Shown here: positions 15,552-22,830 of the stretch, in pieces
How positions within the stretch are numbered: the stretch's first letter is position 1
Layout: every line of letters begins with the position of its first letter
NCBI GenBank assembly: GCA_001275005.1
Contig: JWZX01002184.1
Span: 1-31,143, forward strand
Length of the DNA stretch: 31,143 nt
Direction of reading: 5' to 3'
Source: Chrysochromulina tobinii
Lineage: Eukaryota > Haptophyta > Prymnesiales > Chrysochromulinaceae
Notes under the pieces: generated by a model
Databases searched by the model: none
Told to the model about the DNA's origin: nothing
The model's input: only the letters and a program-made list of their open reading frames with translations
Translations under genes and position numbers: made by a program

Positions 15552-16697
15552 ATGCCGCGCAACTCCAAAGAAGGCCCGCGGGAAGGGACGATCGACATGC
15601 TGAGCGCACGTAGCTCCGCAGTGCGCAAGCGGCTGGGCAACCTCGAGAAGGTGACGATCGAGTACATCGAGGCCTGCGGCGACTGCTTCTACTTGGCCAT
15701 GGAGGCGGCACTGTCTCAGGAGGAGGGTTGGAGCCCGTACTTCACGGTCGCCACGATGCGTGAGGTCGTGGCGTCCTCATTGACTGAGGAGATCTTCCAG
15801 CTGTACACCCTGCTGCACCAGCAGCAAACAGAGGGTGCGCGCCACGCCAGCAAGCTGAGTGCCAGCCGAGCGCTAGCCGCACACCTTCCATGTCCCGGCC
15901 GGGCCTGACCTCGCTCGCGGCCGCTCGCAGGTTTCAAGTTCATGGAAGGCGTCGATTCGCTCGAGACTCTTCGCAACCGCGTTCGCATACGCGGCCAGAA
16001 GGTGGGCGGCACAAAGTGTGTGTGGGCGGATGGCTTCGCGATGGAAACCATCGCCAACCACTTCCAGCTGCTGCTGCTCGTCGTGGACGAGCGTTCGTCG
16101 CAGAAGTTTACGCGCATCGCGCCGCGATGTCCATCGGGTGCTGTCATAGACAGCGACAGCATCCCGCCGACGCAGGCGACCGTGCTGCTGCACGCGTCAC
16201 AGCGGGAGCACATGAACCTGATCTGCTACGACGGCCGCCGATTGACGCCTGTCGGGCAGCTCCCGCTCAAGCTGCAGGGCTTCTGGGGACTCCGTGTGAT
16301 TGAGGACGGCGCCGCCGCAAACGGCGCGGCGGCGGCGGCCCCAGCCCCCGCCCTCTCGCCTCGCCCGGCTGCCTCTGCCAAGAGCACCGCGACCGGCAAG
16401 CGCAAGGCGGCGGAAAGTGTATCGGAAAGTGCGGGCGCCATCGACGAGGAGGCGCGCGGCGCCCGCGGCGGACGCGGCGCGAACGTGGCGGGTGGTGGGC
16501 GCGGCGGACGCGGAGGACGCGGAGGACGCGGAGGACGCGGCGAGACGAGCGCCGCCGCGGGGGCGGAGAGCAGCAGCAGCGCGAGCGCCAGAGGTCACGG
16601 CGCCGCGCCGAGCGGCGTCGCGAGTGCCGCCTCCGGCTCGTCCGCGGCGCCGCCCCTGGCTGGCGAGCGCTCGACCCGCCGCTCCCCACGAGCGTGA
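15552..16697 (+). CDS. OTU-like cysteine protease with RGG tail, two exons
   Basis: Exons 15552-15834 and 15931-16697 encode 349 residues. The junction (codon G|GT) joins LLHQQQTEG to FKFMEGVDSLE without a break in the fold. The candidate catalytic Cys is C45 in CGDCFYLAM and the candidate His is H188 in REHMNLICYDG, matching the OTU pattern (D-G-x-C-F/L ... H-Y/M-N). In classic OTU enzymes an Asp precedes the Cys by three residues; here it is Cys-42, so the oxyanion environment differs. After residue about 215 the protein becomes Ala/Ser-rich, with RGG/RGR repeats at about 274-300 that often bind RNA or are arginine-methylated. OTU proteins cleave ubiquitin from substrates; activity here is plausible but not certain. 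Confidence 0.78.
15835..15930 (+). other. Intron of OTU gene (96 nt, GT-AG)
   Basis: Donor AGAGG|GTGCGC at 15835 and acceptor CCGCTCGCAG ending at 15930, phase 1. Translation through it reaches a stop at 15906-15908, whereas splicing joins two halves of one OTU-like fold. Confidence 0.85.
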
Positions 16698-17117
16698 GCT
16701 GCCGGGGGGGCTCGGCGTAAGGATGACGTGGCATGGCAGCGCGGCGTTGCGGGCACGACTTGGCGGGCCGAGCGGTGTGAAGAGAGAGCGGGTGGGCTCC
16801 TAAGAGCGAGAACAGCGAGAACAGGATTTGAGATGCGAAGCGATCGACACCTACTGCACAATAGGCGCGGCGCCGCCCGTACTTGACGTGGCTGACCGCT
16901 GAGATGTGTACTGTATTCCCGCGCGCCGCCCCTCAGCGGCACTTTCTCTGAGTCGTTTGAGATGTGCTGAGTGTTCACTGTGTGAAAACTGTGTTTTTCG
17001 GGTGGCGCGCTGGCCACCAAACTTGTCCAATCTAAGCAACTTCCTATGCGTCGAAAACGGGTCCGAAAGTCTGGGTGTCGAGCCTCGAGCGCGCGGACTC
17101 GACGGGGTTAAGGCGGC
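16698..17117. other. Intergenic region, nothing recognised
   Basis: About 420 bp between two + strand genes; it holds the OTU 3' UTR and the promoter of the next gene. No strong repeat, RNA gene or convincing open frame was seen. Confidence 0.5.
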
Positions 17118-18149
17118 ATGTCGTGGTTCGGTGGTGGCACCGAACCGGCGAAGACCGAGCAGAAAACTGGATCCAGCAGCCTGTACGATCGGTACGCGCC
17201 CTCCGCCGAAAACGCCGCAAAGGGCTTCCATTCGACGACTCGCTCGGCGCAGCTCCGAGCTGGTCGCGTGCGCCTGAACTGCTACCTCAACCTAGAGGGC
17301 GTAGGCGTGACGTACGTGGGTGGCCCGCAAGGGCATGGGACTATAGTTATGCTGCCCATGGAGATTGATACGCTCGAAGAGGTGCTTCAGCACGTGCAGC
17401 TCAAACTCGACCTCGACAAGCGCATGTGCTATTGCGCTGACCTCTTCCTGCCTGACGGCAAGATCATTGATAGCTACGAGGAGCTCGTCGAGAATGCCAA
17501 GCGCGAGGTGCCCATCATCGTCGGCTGTGGCGAGCCCTTTGACGGATCGCGGGTGCCGCAGGACCTCCTCGAGTTCTACCTGAACGGCGGCGGGCGTGCC
17601 GGTGTGAAGACGGTGATCAATGAGTGCGCGAAGCAGCGCTTCTACGCGAGGAGCGATCGCGCCGAGTCGGTGCGGCAGGACGGCCACGGTCTGTACCCGA
17701 ACTCGCTAGCTGTCGTGCAGTCACGCACGCAGGCGGTCGAGGCCAATCGCGAGAAGGCGGCGATGATGCGCCAGCGCTACCTCGAAGGCCTCGTACGTCG
17801 CAACGAGGAGGATTCAGACTACCTGCGCGCGGCGCAGCAGAACATCATGTTCCATAAGATGGAGGAGGATGAGAGCCGGATGCGGCGCGAGGACTGGGAG
17901 ATGGAGCGCATGGAAAGGCTCAACGCCGAGCGGAAGTCGGTGCGGCTCGAGTGCAATGAGGAGCGACAGCTCCAGCTCACGCGGCGAAAGGAGTTGCATG
18001 ACAAAGTCAAAGAGGGGAAGCGGCAGCAGAAGGAGAAGGTCAAGGCCAAGAAGGAGCAGTACAAGAAGGATGCACGCGTGGAGGACTTCGGAACTCGCCC
18101 GGGCCAGGTGGCCCAAGGACCCACGGACCATTTCGGCAGACTTCTCTGA
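17118..18149 (+). CDS. Doublecortin-like domain and coiled-coil protein
   Basis: The 343-residue product has an N-terminal domain (about 50-145) with the doublecortin/ubiquitin-like pattern. A beta pair (VRLNCYLN...TIVMLPM) leads to a helix (LEEVLQHVQLKL), then LFLPDGKIIDSYEELVENAKREVPIIVGCGEPFD, split here by the usual loop: a 'DGK-I-S-EEL' turn ending in 'VGCGEPF', as in doublecortin domains. From about 205 to 320 it is a continuous, highly charged helix rich in Glu, Arg and Lys. Doublecortin proteins bind microtubules, and many protist members sit in the axoneme or basal body; that location is an inference here. No signal peptide or membrane segment. The first ATG is used. Confidence 0.65.
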   Translation: MSWFGGGTEPAKTEQKTGSSSLYDRYAPSAENAAKGFHSTTRSAQLRAGRVRLNCYLNLEGVGVTYVGGPQGHGTIVMLPMEIDTLEEVLQHVQLKLDLDKRMCYCADLFLPDGKIIDSYEELVENAKREVPIIVGCGEPFDGSRVPQDLLEFYLNGGGRAGVKTVINECAKQRFYARSDRAESVRQDGHGLYPNSLAVVQSRTQAVEANREKAAMMRQRYLEGLVRRNEEDSDYLRAAQQNIMFHKMEEDESRMRREDWEMERMERLNAERKSVRLECNEERQLQLTRRKELHDKVKEGKRQQKEKVKAKKEQYKKDARVEDFGTRPGQVAQGPTDHFGRLL

Positions 18150-18248
18150 GTTAGCATGCAGGAGGGTCGCCACACTTGTGGAGGGTCCATGGTGCTGCAT
18201 CGCGTTGATGTAGAGCTACGGACGTAGAGCTACGAAGCGGAGACTCGC

Positions 18249-18272
18249 CGCGTGCGCGTGTGCGCGTGTGCG
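18249..18272. other. 24-nt alternating purine-pyrimidine tract (Z-DNA-prone)
   Basis: A perfect alternation of C/T with G (CG and TG steps) over 24 nt. Such sequences adopt Z-form DNA under negative supercoiling, which would be expected between two convergent genes. Confidence 0.7.
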
Positions 18273-18596
18273 GTGTGCGAGCTCTTGCCTGCGAGCCGGT
18301 GGAGTCTCAGGTGGTGTATGCGACGTCCATGTGATGCGAAGAGACGCTCTCGCGCGTGCACTGTCGTCACTGTGCGCTGTCGTAACTGTGCTAGGGTCTG
18401 GGCGTGTGCATACCTGGTGTGACGTCGTCGTGACGCGTGGCTTGGGCAGTGATGTCGATCGTCGCCGTGGTCGTGTCGTGTCGTGTGCGCGGGGCCCCGT
18501 GAACGGCCCCTGTCACAGTGTGGGGCCTGGTATGCGGGACGCCGGTCGATGACGGCTTGACGAGATCGATGAGCATGACTCATGTGTGTGCCGTGC

Positions 18597-18617
18597 GGGG
18601 GCGGGGCGGGTCGGGGG
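18597..18617 (+). other. Canonical G-quadruplex motif
   Basis: Four G runs of 5, 4, 3 and 5 with loops of 1, 1 and 2 nt; more G runs follow at 18622-18628. The short loops predict a stable quadruplex on the + strand. Confidence 0.8.
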
Positions 18618-19280
18618 CCATGGGGCGGGGCGTTCAGTGCTCAGTCGCTCCGTCGAGCGTCGCTCCGGGCTTCGACCCCAGGGCGAGCGGAAGCGACGCG
18701 GGCTTCCGAGGCAATTGTTCCGAGGACGATTCCGCTTCCGGCCGGCGGCGGCGCCTTATAGCCAACCCGCAACCGCGGCGTCCGCGGGCGGTCCCCCACC
18801 GTGGCCACGACGCCCGCGTGGCGGCGCGCGCCCGACGCGTGGCGTCTCGCCGGCCGCGGCCCGCCGGCGCGCCGCGGGTGTGAAAGTCCTCCCCGCGAAG
18901 CGGAAGCCGGAACCCGGACTAGGGGAGCTTAACGACCGGAGACCCAGACCGGACCACAGGTACACAGACGAATGTATTTAAGTATGATTATCGAACAGGT
19001 TTTTTATTGCGAATGCATAGGTTACGTTACAACTCTCGTGTGGCGGCTGGCCGGGCGCGGTGGGGGCCGGTATTGGGTGCGGGGCTGCCGCGTGCCGGGG
19101 TGGATGCCAAGTGGTCCTGCCCCCCCCCAAGCCCCATGGTGATGCGGCCGAGCGTGGACAGCCGGTTTGGAGTAGCACCCCTGCCCGAAACACATTTCGA
19201 AAACGACTTGCCGCATGCCTCACGGGGGCACACGTGCTCGTCGTGCAGATCGGTGCGAGCTTACCGGGTCGTGGGCGGTT

Positions 19281-20186
19281 CTATTTGGGAAGGTGCACGA
19301 GTCGCAGCAGGCCGGTTGCCATATTTGGCCGGTAATGCTCGAGCTGCGTGCCGAGAGCCTCCACCTGGTTGAGGAGTGTGCGCAGGTCCGTAGTACCCTG
19401 CTGTTTGCCGCCACCGGGCCCGCCACGCCCGCCCCGCTGCGGCCCGAAGGCGGCCGCCATCGGCACCGTCTCATATTTGCGAAGCGCCTCTTGCATCGCT
19501 TGCTTGATCAGCTCCAAGCGTGAGGAGTGGTACTCTAGCCACTGGGCCGTCACCAAATCGCATTGCATGAGCGTCGTCGGCCGCCCGAGCACGTTGATGC
19601 GGCAGCCCACGTGCAGGTCCCAACACTGCAGGTGCGGCCGCCGGAGCGACTCGGCGTGCTGGTTGCCCGAGAGCTTCTCATGCAGATGCATCGACATGAC
19701 CTTGGTGTCCGTCGAGATGACATCAAAGATGGACTCCTTGAGGGGCTGGTTGACTATGCTTGGATCGAGCACCTGCACCTGCTTGTCGAGCACCACTTGG
19801 AAGAGCTCCGTCTCGAGGTCGAAGCAGAGCTCCATGTATCGTTTTGTTCCCATCTCGTGCCACCAGGCAAAGAACTTTAGGAAGCGGAGCGCAGGCACCG
19901 GGTTCTTGGGCAGACCAGTGCGCAGGCCGAGCTGCGCCATTGTGAGCGGCTTCTTGGCTGCAATTGCAGAGGCAGATGGCGAAGCACGTGCAGCAACGTG
20001 CGTCGCCTCTGCCAGGTTGAAGTTGCTCCGCCGCATAGCCATGCCGCGATGCACGGCCTGCAGCTTGACGGCGGCCTCATGCTCCTCCTTTATGCTCTTC
20101 CGCGCCTGGTTGCCGCGCTGAATCGCCGCGATCTTCGTCGCGGCGAGCTTGCGCGCCTCCCGCAAGTCCAGCTCTTCACTGGGCAT
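19281..20186 (-). CDS. IQ-motif and DM10-like domain protein, probable flagellar protein
   Basis: The first ATG is at 20186 (301 residues); the longer frame begins at GTG. Two IQ-like motifs (about 17-31, IAAIQRGNQARK, and 39-53, VKLQAVHRGMAMRR) suggest calmodulin binding. Residues about 105-222 resemble a DM10 domain: a beta-rich part with LETELFQVVLDKQVQVL is followed by WDLHVGCRINVLGRP, with 'DL-x-x-G-x-x-I-x-V-x-GR' and then QCDLVTAQW, as in EFHC and NDK7 proteins. DM10 proteins line ciliary doublet microtubules; an axonemal role is inferred. A Gly-rich linker and a short helix end the protein. An upstream coding exon cannot be excluded. The gene is divergent from the ShKT gene. Confidence 0.65.
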   Translation of the reverse strand: MPSEELDLREARKLAATKIAAIQRGNQARKSIKEEHEAAVKLQAVHRGMAMRRSNFNLAEATHVAARASPSASAIAAKKPLTMAQLGLRTGLPKNPVPALRFLKFFAWWHEMGTKRYMELCFDLETELFQVVLDKQVQVLDPSIVNQPLKESIFDVISTDTKVMSMHLHEKLSGNQHAESLRRPHLQCWDLHVGCRINVLGRPTTLMQCDLVTAQWLEYHSSRLELIKQAMQEALRKYETVPMAAAFGPQRGGRGGPGGGKQQGTTDLRTLLNQVEALGTQLEHYRPNMATGLLRLVHLPK

Positions 20187-20491
20187 CGCCAACCTCCACA
20201 ACAGGGCGCAACTGCTCCACACGAAAGTTGTTGAACAAATAGGGGATTCAATTGGAAACCATCCCCCACAAATCTGTAGCAGCGGTCTTGAACAACCCGC
20301 AGAGGTTTGTCTCGAAACTCCGCGGCCACGTCAGCAGAATCGGAGGTTGGCGCCCACGATGTAGGGCTCGCGCGGCCGCCGCCGCCCGCCCGCCGCCGCC
20401 GCCGCGCCGCCGCCCTCGCGTCGCTCGCCACGCTCACAGCCGACGCATCGCTCGATTCTCGCATCCCGCAGACCCGAAAATCCATTCGCCA
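20187..20491. promoter_or_regulatory. Divergent spacer with GCC-repeat 5' UTR
   Basis: About 305 bp separate the ATGs of the IQ/DM10 gene (minus) and the ShKT gene (plus). The right half has a dense GCC/CCG tract (about 20373-20421), probably in the 5' UTR of the ShKT gene, where it could form stable structure. The left half is of ordinary composition. The open frame through this stretch is Arg/Ala/Pro only and is not believed to be coding. Confidence 0.5.
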
Positions 20492-21301
20492 ATGCTCTCC
20501 ATCACCATCTTCCTGATCGCAATCTTCTCGGCGGCCGAGGCCACGCTCGGGTTCTGCAATGACAAGGACACGTCTTGTGCCGCATGGGCGGCGGCAGGCG
20601 AGTGCGAAGGCGACAACGGCGAGCACGTGAAGACCCTCTGCCCGCACACCTGCGGCGTGTGCTCCATCATGTGCTCCGACCGCGATGTGAGCTGCGCTTC
20701 GTGGGCCAAGGAAGGAGAGTGTGAGAAGTCGCCGGCGTTCATGCACAAGGAGTGCCCGACCAGCTGCGGCCTGTGCACGCCGAAGTGCGCCGACATTCAC
20801 AAGGACTGCAACCACTGGGCCAAAGAGGGCCAGTGCACCGAGAACCCGGGCTTCATGAACATGCACTGCCCCGTCAGCTGCGGCGTGTGCGATGGCGCGT
20901 GCCGCGACAAACACGACGACTGCCCGGGCTGGGCGCGCGACGGCGAGTGCGTCAATAACCCGGGCCACACGCTGGCAGTCTGCCCCAACAGCTGCAAGGT
21001 GGGCAAGTGCGCCACGGGCAAGTGCGAGGACCACAACACGACGGCGTGTGCCATCTGGGCGCTCGATGACGAATGCCTCAAGAACCCGGGCATGATGAAC
21101 GCCGAGTGCCCGCAGTCGTGCGGCGTGTGCTCGATGGTATGCCATGACAAGGACCCCAGCTGCCTCGCGTGGGCCGTTGAAGGTCAGTGTGAATCCAATG
21201 CGGAGGGCATGCTGACGCTCTGCCCGGCCGCGTGCGGCGTGTGCCACGATCTCGAGATCTTCTACCGTGGCGCCATCGGGCCCATGAAGGAGGAGCTCTA
21301 G
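20492..21301 (+). CDS. Secretory protein with six ShKT repeats and a KEEL C-terminus
   Basis: Chosen start is ATG 20492 because MLSITIFLIAIFSAAEATLG is a standard signal peptide, giving 269 residues. Six ShKT-type domains of about 37 residues follow, each with C-x-D...C..WA..GEC...M...CP.SCG.C and six Cys. The fourth ends CPNSCKVGKC, shifting its last Cys. The protein ends KEEL, which matches the accepted ER-retention pattern (K/R/H/Q/S/A-D/E/N/Q-E-L), so it probably stays in the ER lumen or early secretory route. ShKT domains occur in ion-channel toxins, but also as common cysteine-rich modules in algal and animal secreted enzymes; without an attached enzyme the role here is unknown. Nothing indicates a toxin. 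Confidence 0.88.
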   Translation: MLSITIFLIAIFSAAEATLGFCNDKDTSCAAWAAAGECEGDNGEHVKTLCPHTCGVCSIMCSDRDVSCASWAKEGECEKSPAFMHKECPTSCGLCTPKCADIHKDCNHWAKEGQCTENPGFMNMHCPVSCGVCDGACRDKHDDCPGWARDGECVNNPGHTLAVCPNSCKVGKCATGKCEDHNTTACAIWALDDECLKNPGMMNAECPQSCGVCSMVCHDKDPSCLAWAVEGQCESNAEGMLTLCPAACGVCHDLEIFYRGAIGPMKEEL

Positions 21302-21338
21302 ATATTTTGTCTTTGTATCGAGAAGGAGGAGCTCTAGA
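21286..21338 (+). repeat. 17-nt direct repeat spanning the ShKT stop codon
   Basis: GAAGGAGGAGCTCTAGA at 21286-21302 recurs at 21322-21338 (period 36). The first copy encodes the terminal KEEL and the TAG; the second sits in the 3' UTR. Confidence 0.9.
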
Positions 21339-21683
21339 GGCGGGCACGACGCTGAAAGAGACGGGAGTGCCACAGGGTCAGACAGGTGTGAGCCACACCG
21401 CGTGCACGGCATTGTATGTGAGAGAGGGCGGCTCGCTGTGTTCGCCGAGATACACAGTGAGGTGAGCGCAAGCGCGAAATGTCCATGTGGCGATGTGAGT
21501 TTAGGCGAGCTGGCAGCGGCCATGCCGCATGCGTGCGAGCGTCATTGGCGAGCGTGCCTTTTACCAAGATTGGAGGATGAGGCCTTGTTTTAACTGCCAC
21601 TTCCGACACACATCGCACCAGCATGACGGCGGATTGAGAGGCGCACAGGCGAGGGCCTGTGTCTTTCGCGTATTTATGTTCAC
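21302..21683. other. Intergenic region upstream of TBP
   Basis: About 380 bp with the ShKT 3' UTR and the TBP promoter. No canonical TATA box was recognised just upstream of the TBP start, apart from the AT-rich TATTTATG at 21671. No gene is seen. Confidence 0.5.
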
Positions 21684-22352
21684 ATGAGTCGCTTGAAAGA
21701 GTGTGAAGAGATGGCGGACTTTCTTGTCGCTGAAGGCGCGCCGACAACCGCGCTCGCAGCAGACGCGGAGCAGCAGCAGCTTGAGCCGAACGATGATGCG
21801 CTGCGGCCGGTGCTGCAGAACATCGTAGCGACTTGCAACCTTGGATGCGACCTTGAGCTCAAGACGATCGCAATGCATGCGCGTAATGCTGAGTACAATC
21901 CAAAGCGGTTTTCGGCGGTCATCATGCGCATCCGTGATCCGAAGACGACCGCACTCATCTTTCGCAGCGGTAAGATGGTGGTTACCGGCGCGAAGAGCGA
22001 AGAGCAGGCGCGCAACGCAGCCCGCAAGTATGCGCGCATCATCCAGAAGCTCGAGTTTCCGGTGCGCTTCACGGATTTCAAGATCCAGAACATTGTGGGC
22101 TCGTGCGACGTACGCTTCCCCATTCGCCTCGAAGGCCTCGCGTACAAGCACTCGCACTTCGCGCACTACGAGCCCGAGCTCTTTCCAGGGCTCGTCTACC
22201 GCATGACGCAGCCTAAGATTGTGCTGCTCATTTTCGTCTCAGGCAAGGTCGTGCTCACGGGCGGCAAGGTGCGCAACGAGATCTACACCGCCTTCGACCA
22301 AATATATCCCGTGCTGCAAGAGTTTAGGAAAACGGCAGGTGACGCCACATGA
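21684..22352 (+). CDS. TBP: TATA-binding protein (TBP)
   Basis: The 222-residue protein is a short variable N-terminus (1-40) followed by the full two-lobe saddle (about 43-217). Motifs include [86 protein letters not shown] and [15 protein letters not shown]. The four phenylalanines that kink TATA DNA are present (F76, F93, F167, F184). TBP nucleates pre-initiation complexes for all three nuclear polymerases. The DNA-binding face is very conserved; the N-terminus lacks the long Gln tract of animal TBP. The gene is intronless here, and ATG 21684 is the first in frame. Confidence 0.98.
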   Translation: MSRLKECEEMADFLVAEGAPTTALAADAEQQQLEPNDDALRPVLQNIVATCNLGCDLELKTIAMHARNAEYNPKRFSAVIMRIRDPKTTALIFRSGKMVVTGAKSEEQARNAARKYARIIQKLEFPVRFTDFKIQNIVGSCDVRFPIRLEGLAYKHSHFAHYEPELFPGLVYRMTQPKIVLLIFVSGKVVLTGGKVRNEIYTAFDQIYPVLQEFRKTAGDAT

Positions 22353-22830
22353 CGAGGGCGATACTCTCAGGGAGCGTACAAAAGAGTTAGAGTCGCGGCG
22401 TGCTGCTGGCATGGCTGCTGGTGTGGTGCGTGGCCGCGTCGCGCGTCGGCGTGTGGGCGCTTCGTGTGGCGGCGTGTCACCGTCTCTCACGGGGTCGACT
22501 TAGAAAGCGAAGGTTAGAGATCATCTCATCGATGTCTGTGTCAAGAGGAGCCCATTCATCATGCTTCTAGTGCTCGAAAATATTTAGCCGGCGACACGAG
22601 CGGACGGGTTCGGTGGACACTCGCGCACACTCGCGCGCGGGGAACGAGCGTTGCTTTTGCGGACTGTGCCGCGTGCTAGCCTCACCGACCGCGCGGCAAA
22701 GGGAAAAATATATGCGTCATGCCCATTCGCCCTTGCCCGATGCAATAAAGCGGGGAAACGAGGCAGTCTGCCTCCGGTTGCAGCAAGGGAACCTGGCTGC
22801 GGACTACCTGCGCATGCCATTCACGCGGGC
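22353..22830. other. Convergent intergenic region, no supported gene
   Basis: This stretch lies between the TBP and giant-kinase stops. A short + frame at 22613-22846 has no recognisable features and runs into the kinase 3' end. The part around 22500-22590 is AT-richer. No repeat or RNA gene was recognised. Confidence 0.5.

Larger units (their letters stand above)
18150..19280. other. Long convergent intergenic region with unusual sequence
   Basis: More than 1.1 kb without a supported gene. From left to right: GTAGAGCTACG twice (18210-18220, 18224-18234); a Z-DNA-type alternating tract; GT/CG-rich DNA to about 18590; a GGGGCC/GGCCCC hairpin (18491-18510); a G-quadruplex motif; a very GC-rich block at 18660-18960 with several short complementary stretches (for example GGAAGC/GCTTCC); and an AT-rich stretch at 18965-19020 that may be the 3' UTR or polyadenylation zone of the next gene. 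The GC-rich block could be a structured RNA, but no known RNA class was recognised. Confidence 0.5.

Noticed and set aside
18640-18960. Possible rRNA or tRNA fragment in the GC-rich block
   Set aside because: No tRNA T-loop, anticodon arm or recognisable rRNA core sequence was found; left as unexplained structured DNA.
20492-21301. Reading the ShKT protein as a toxin
   Set aside because: ShKT modules are widespread in non-toxic proteins; the KEEL ending argues for retention in the cell.
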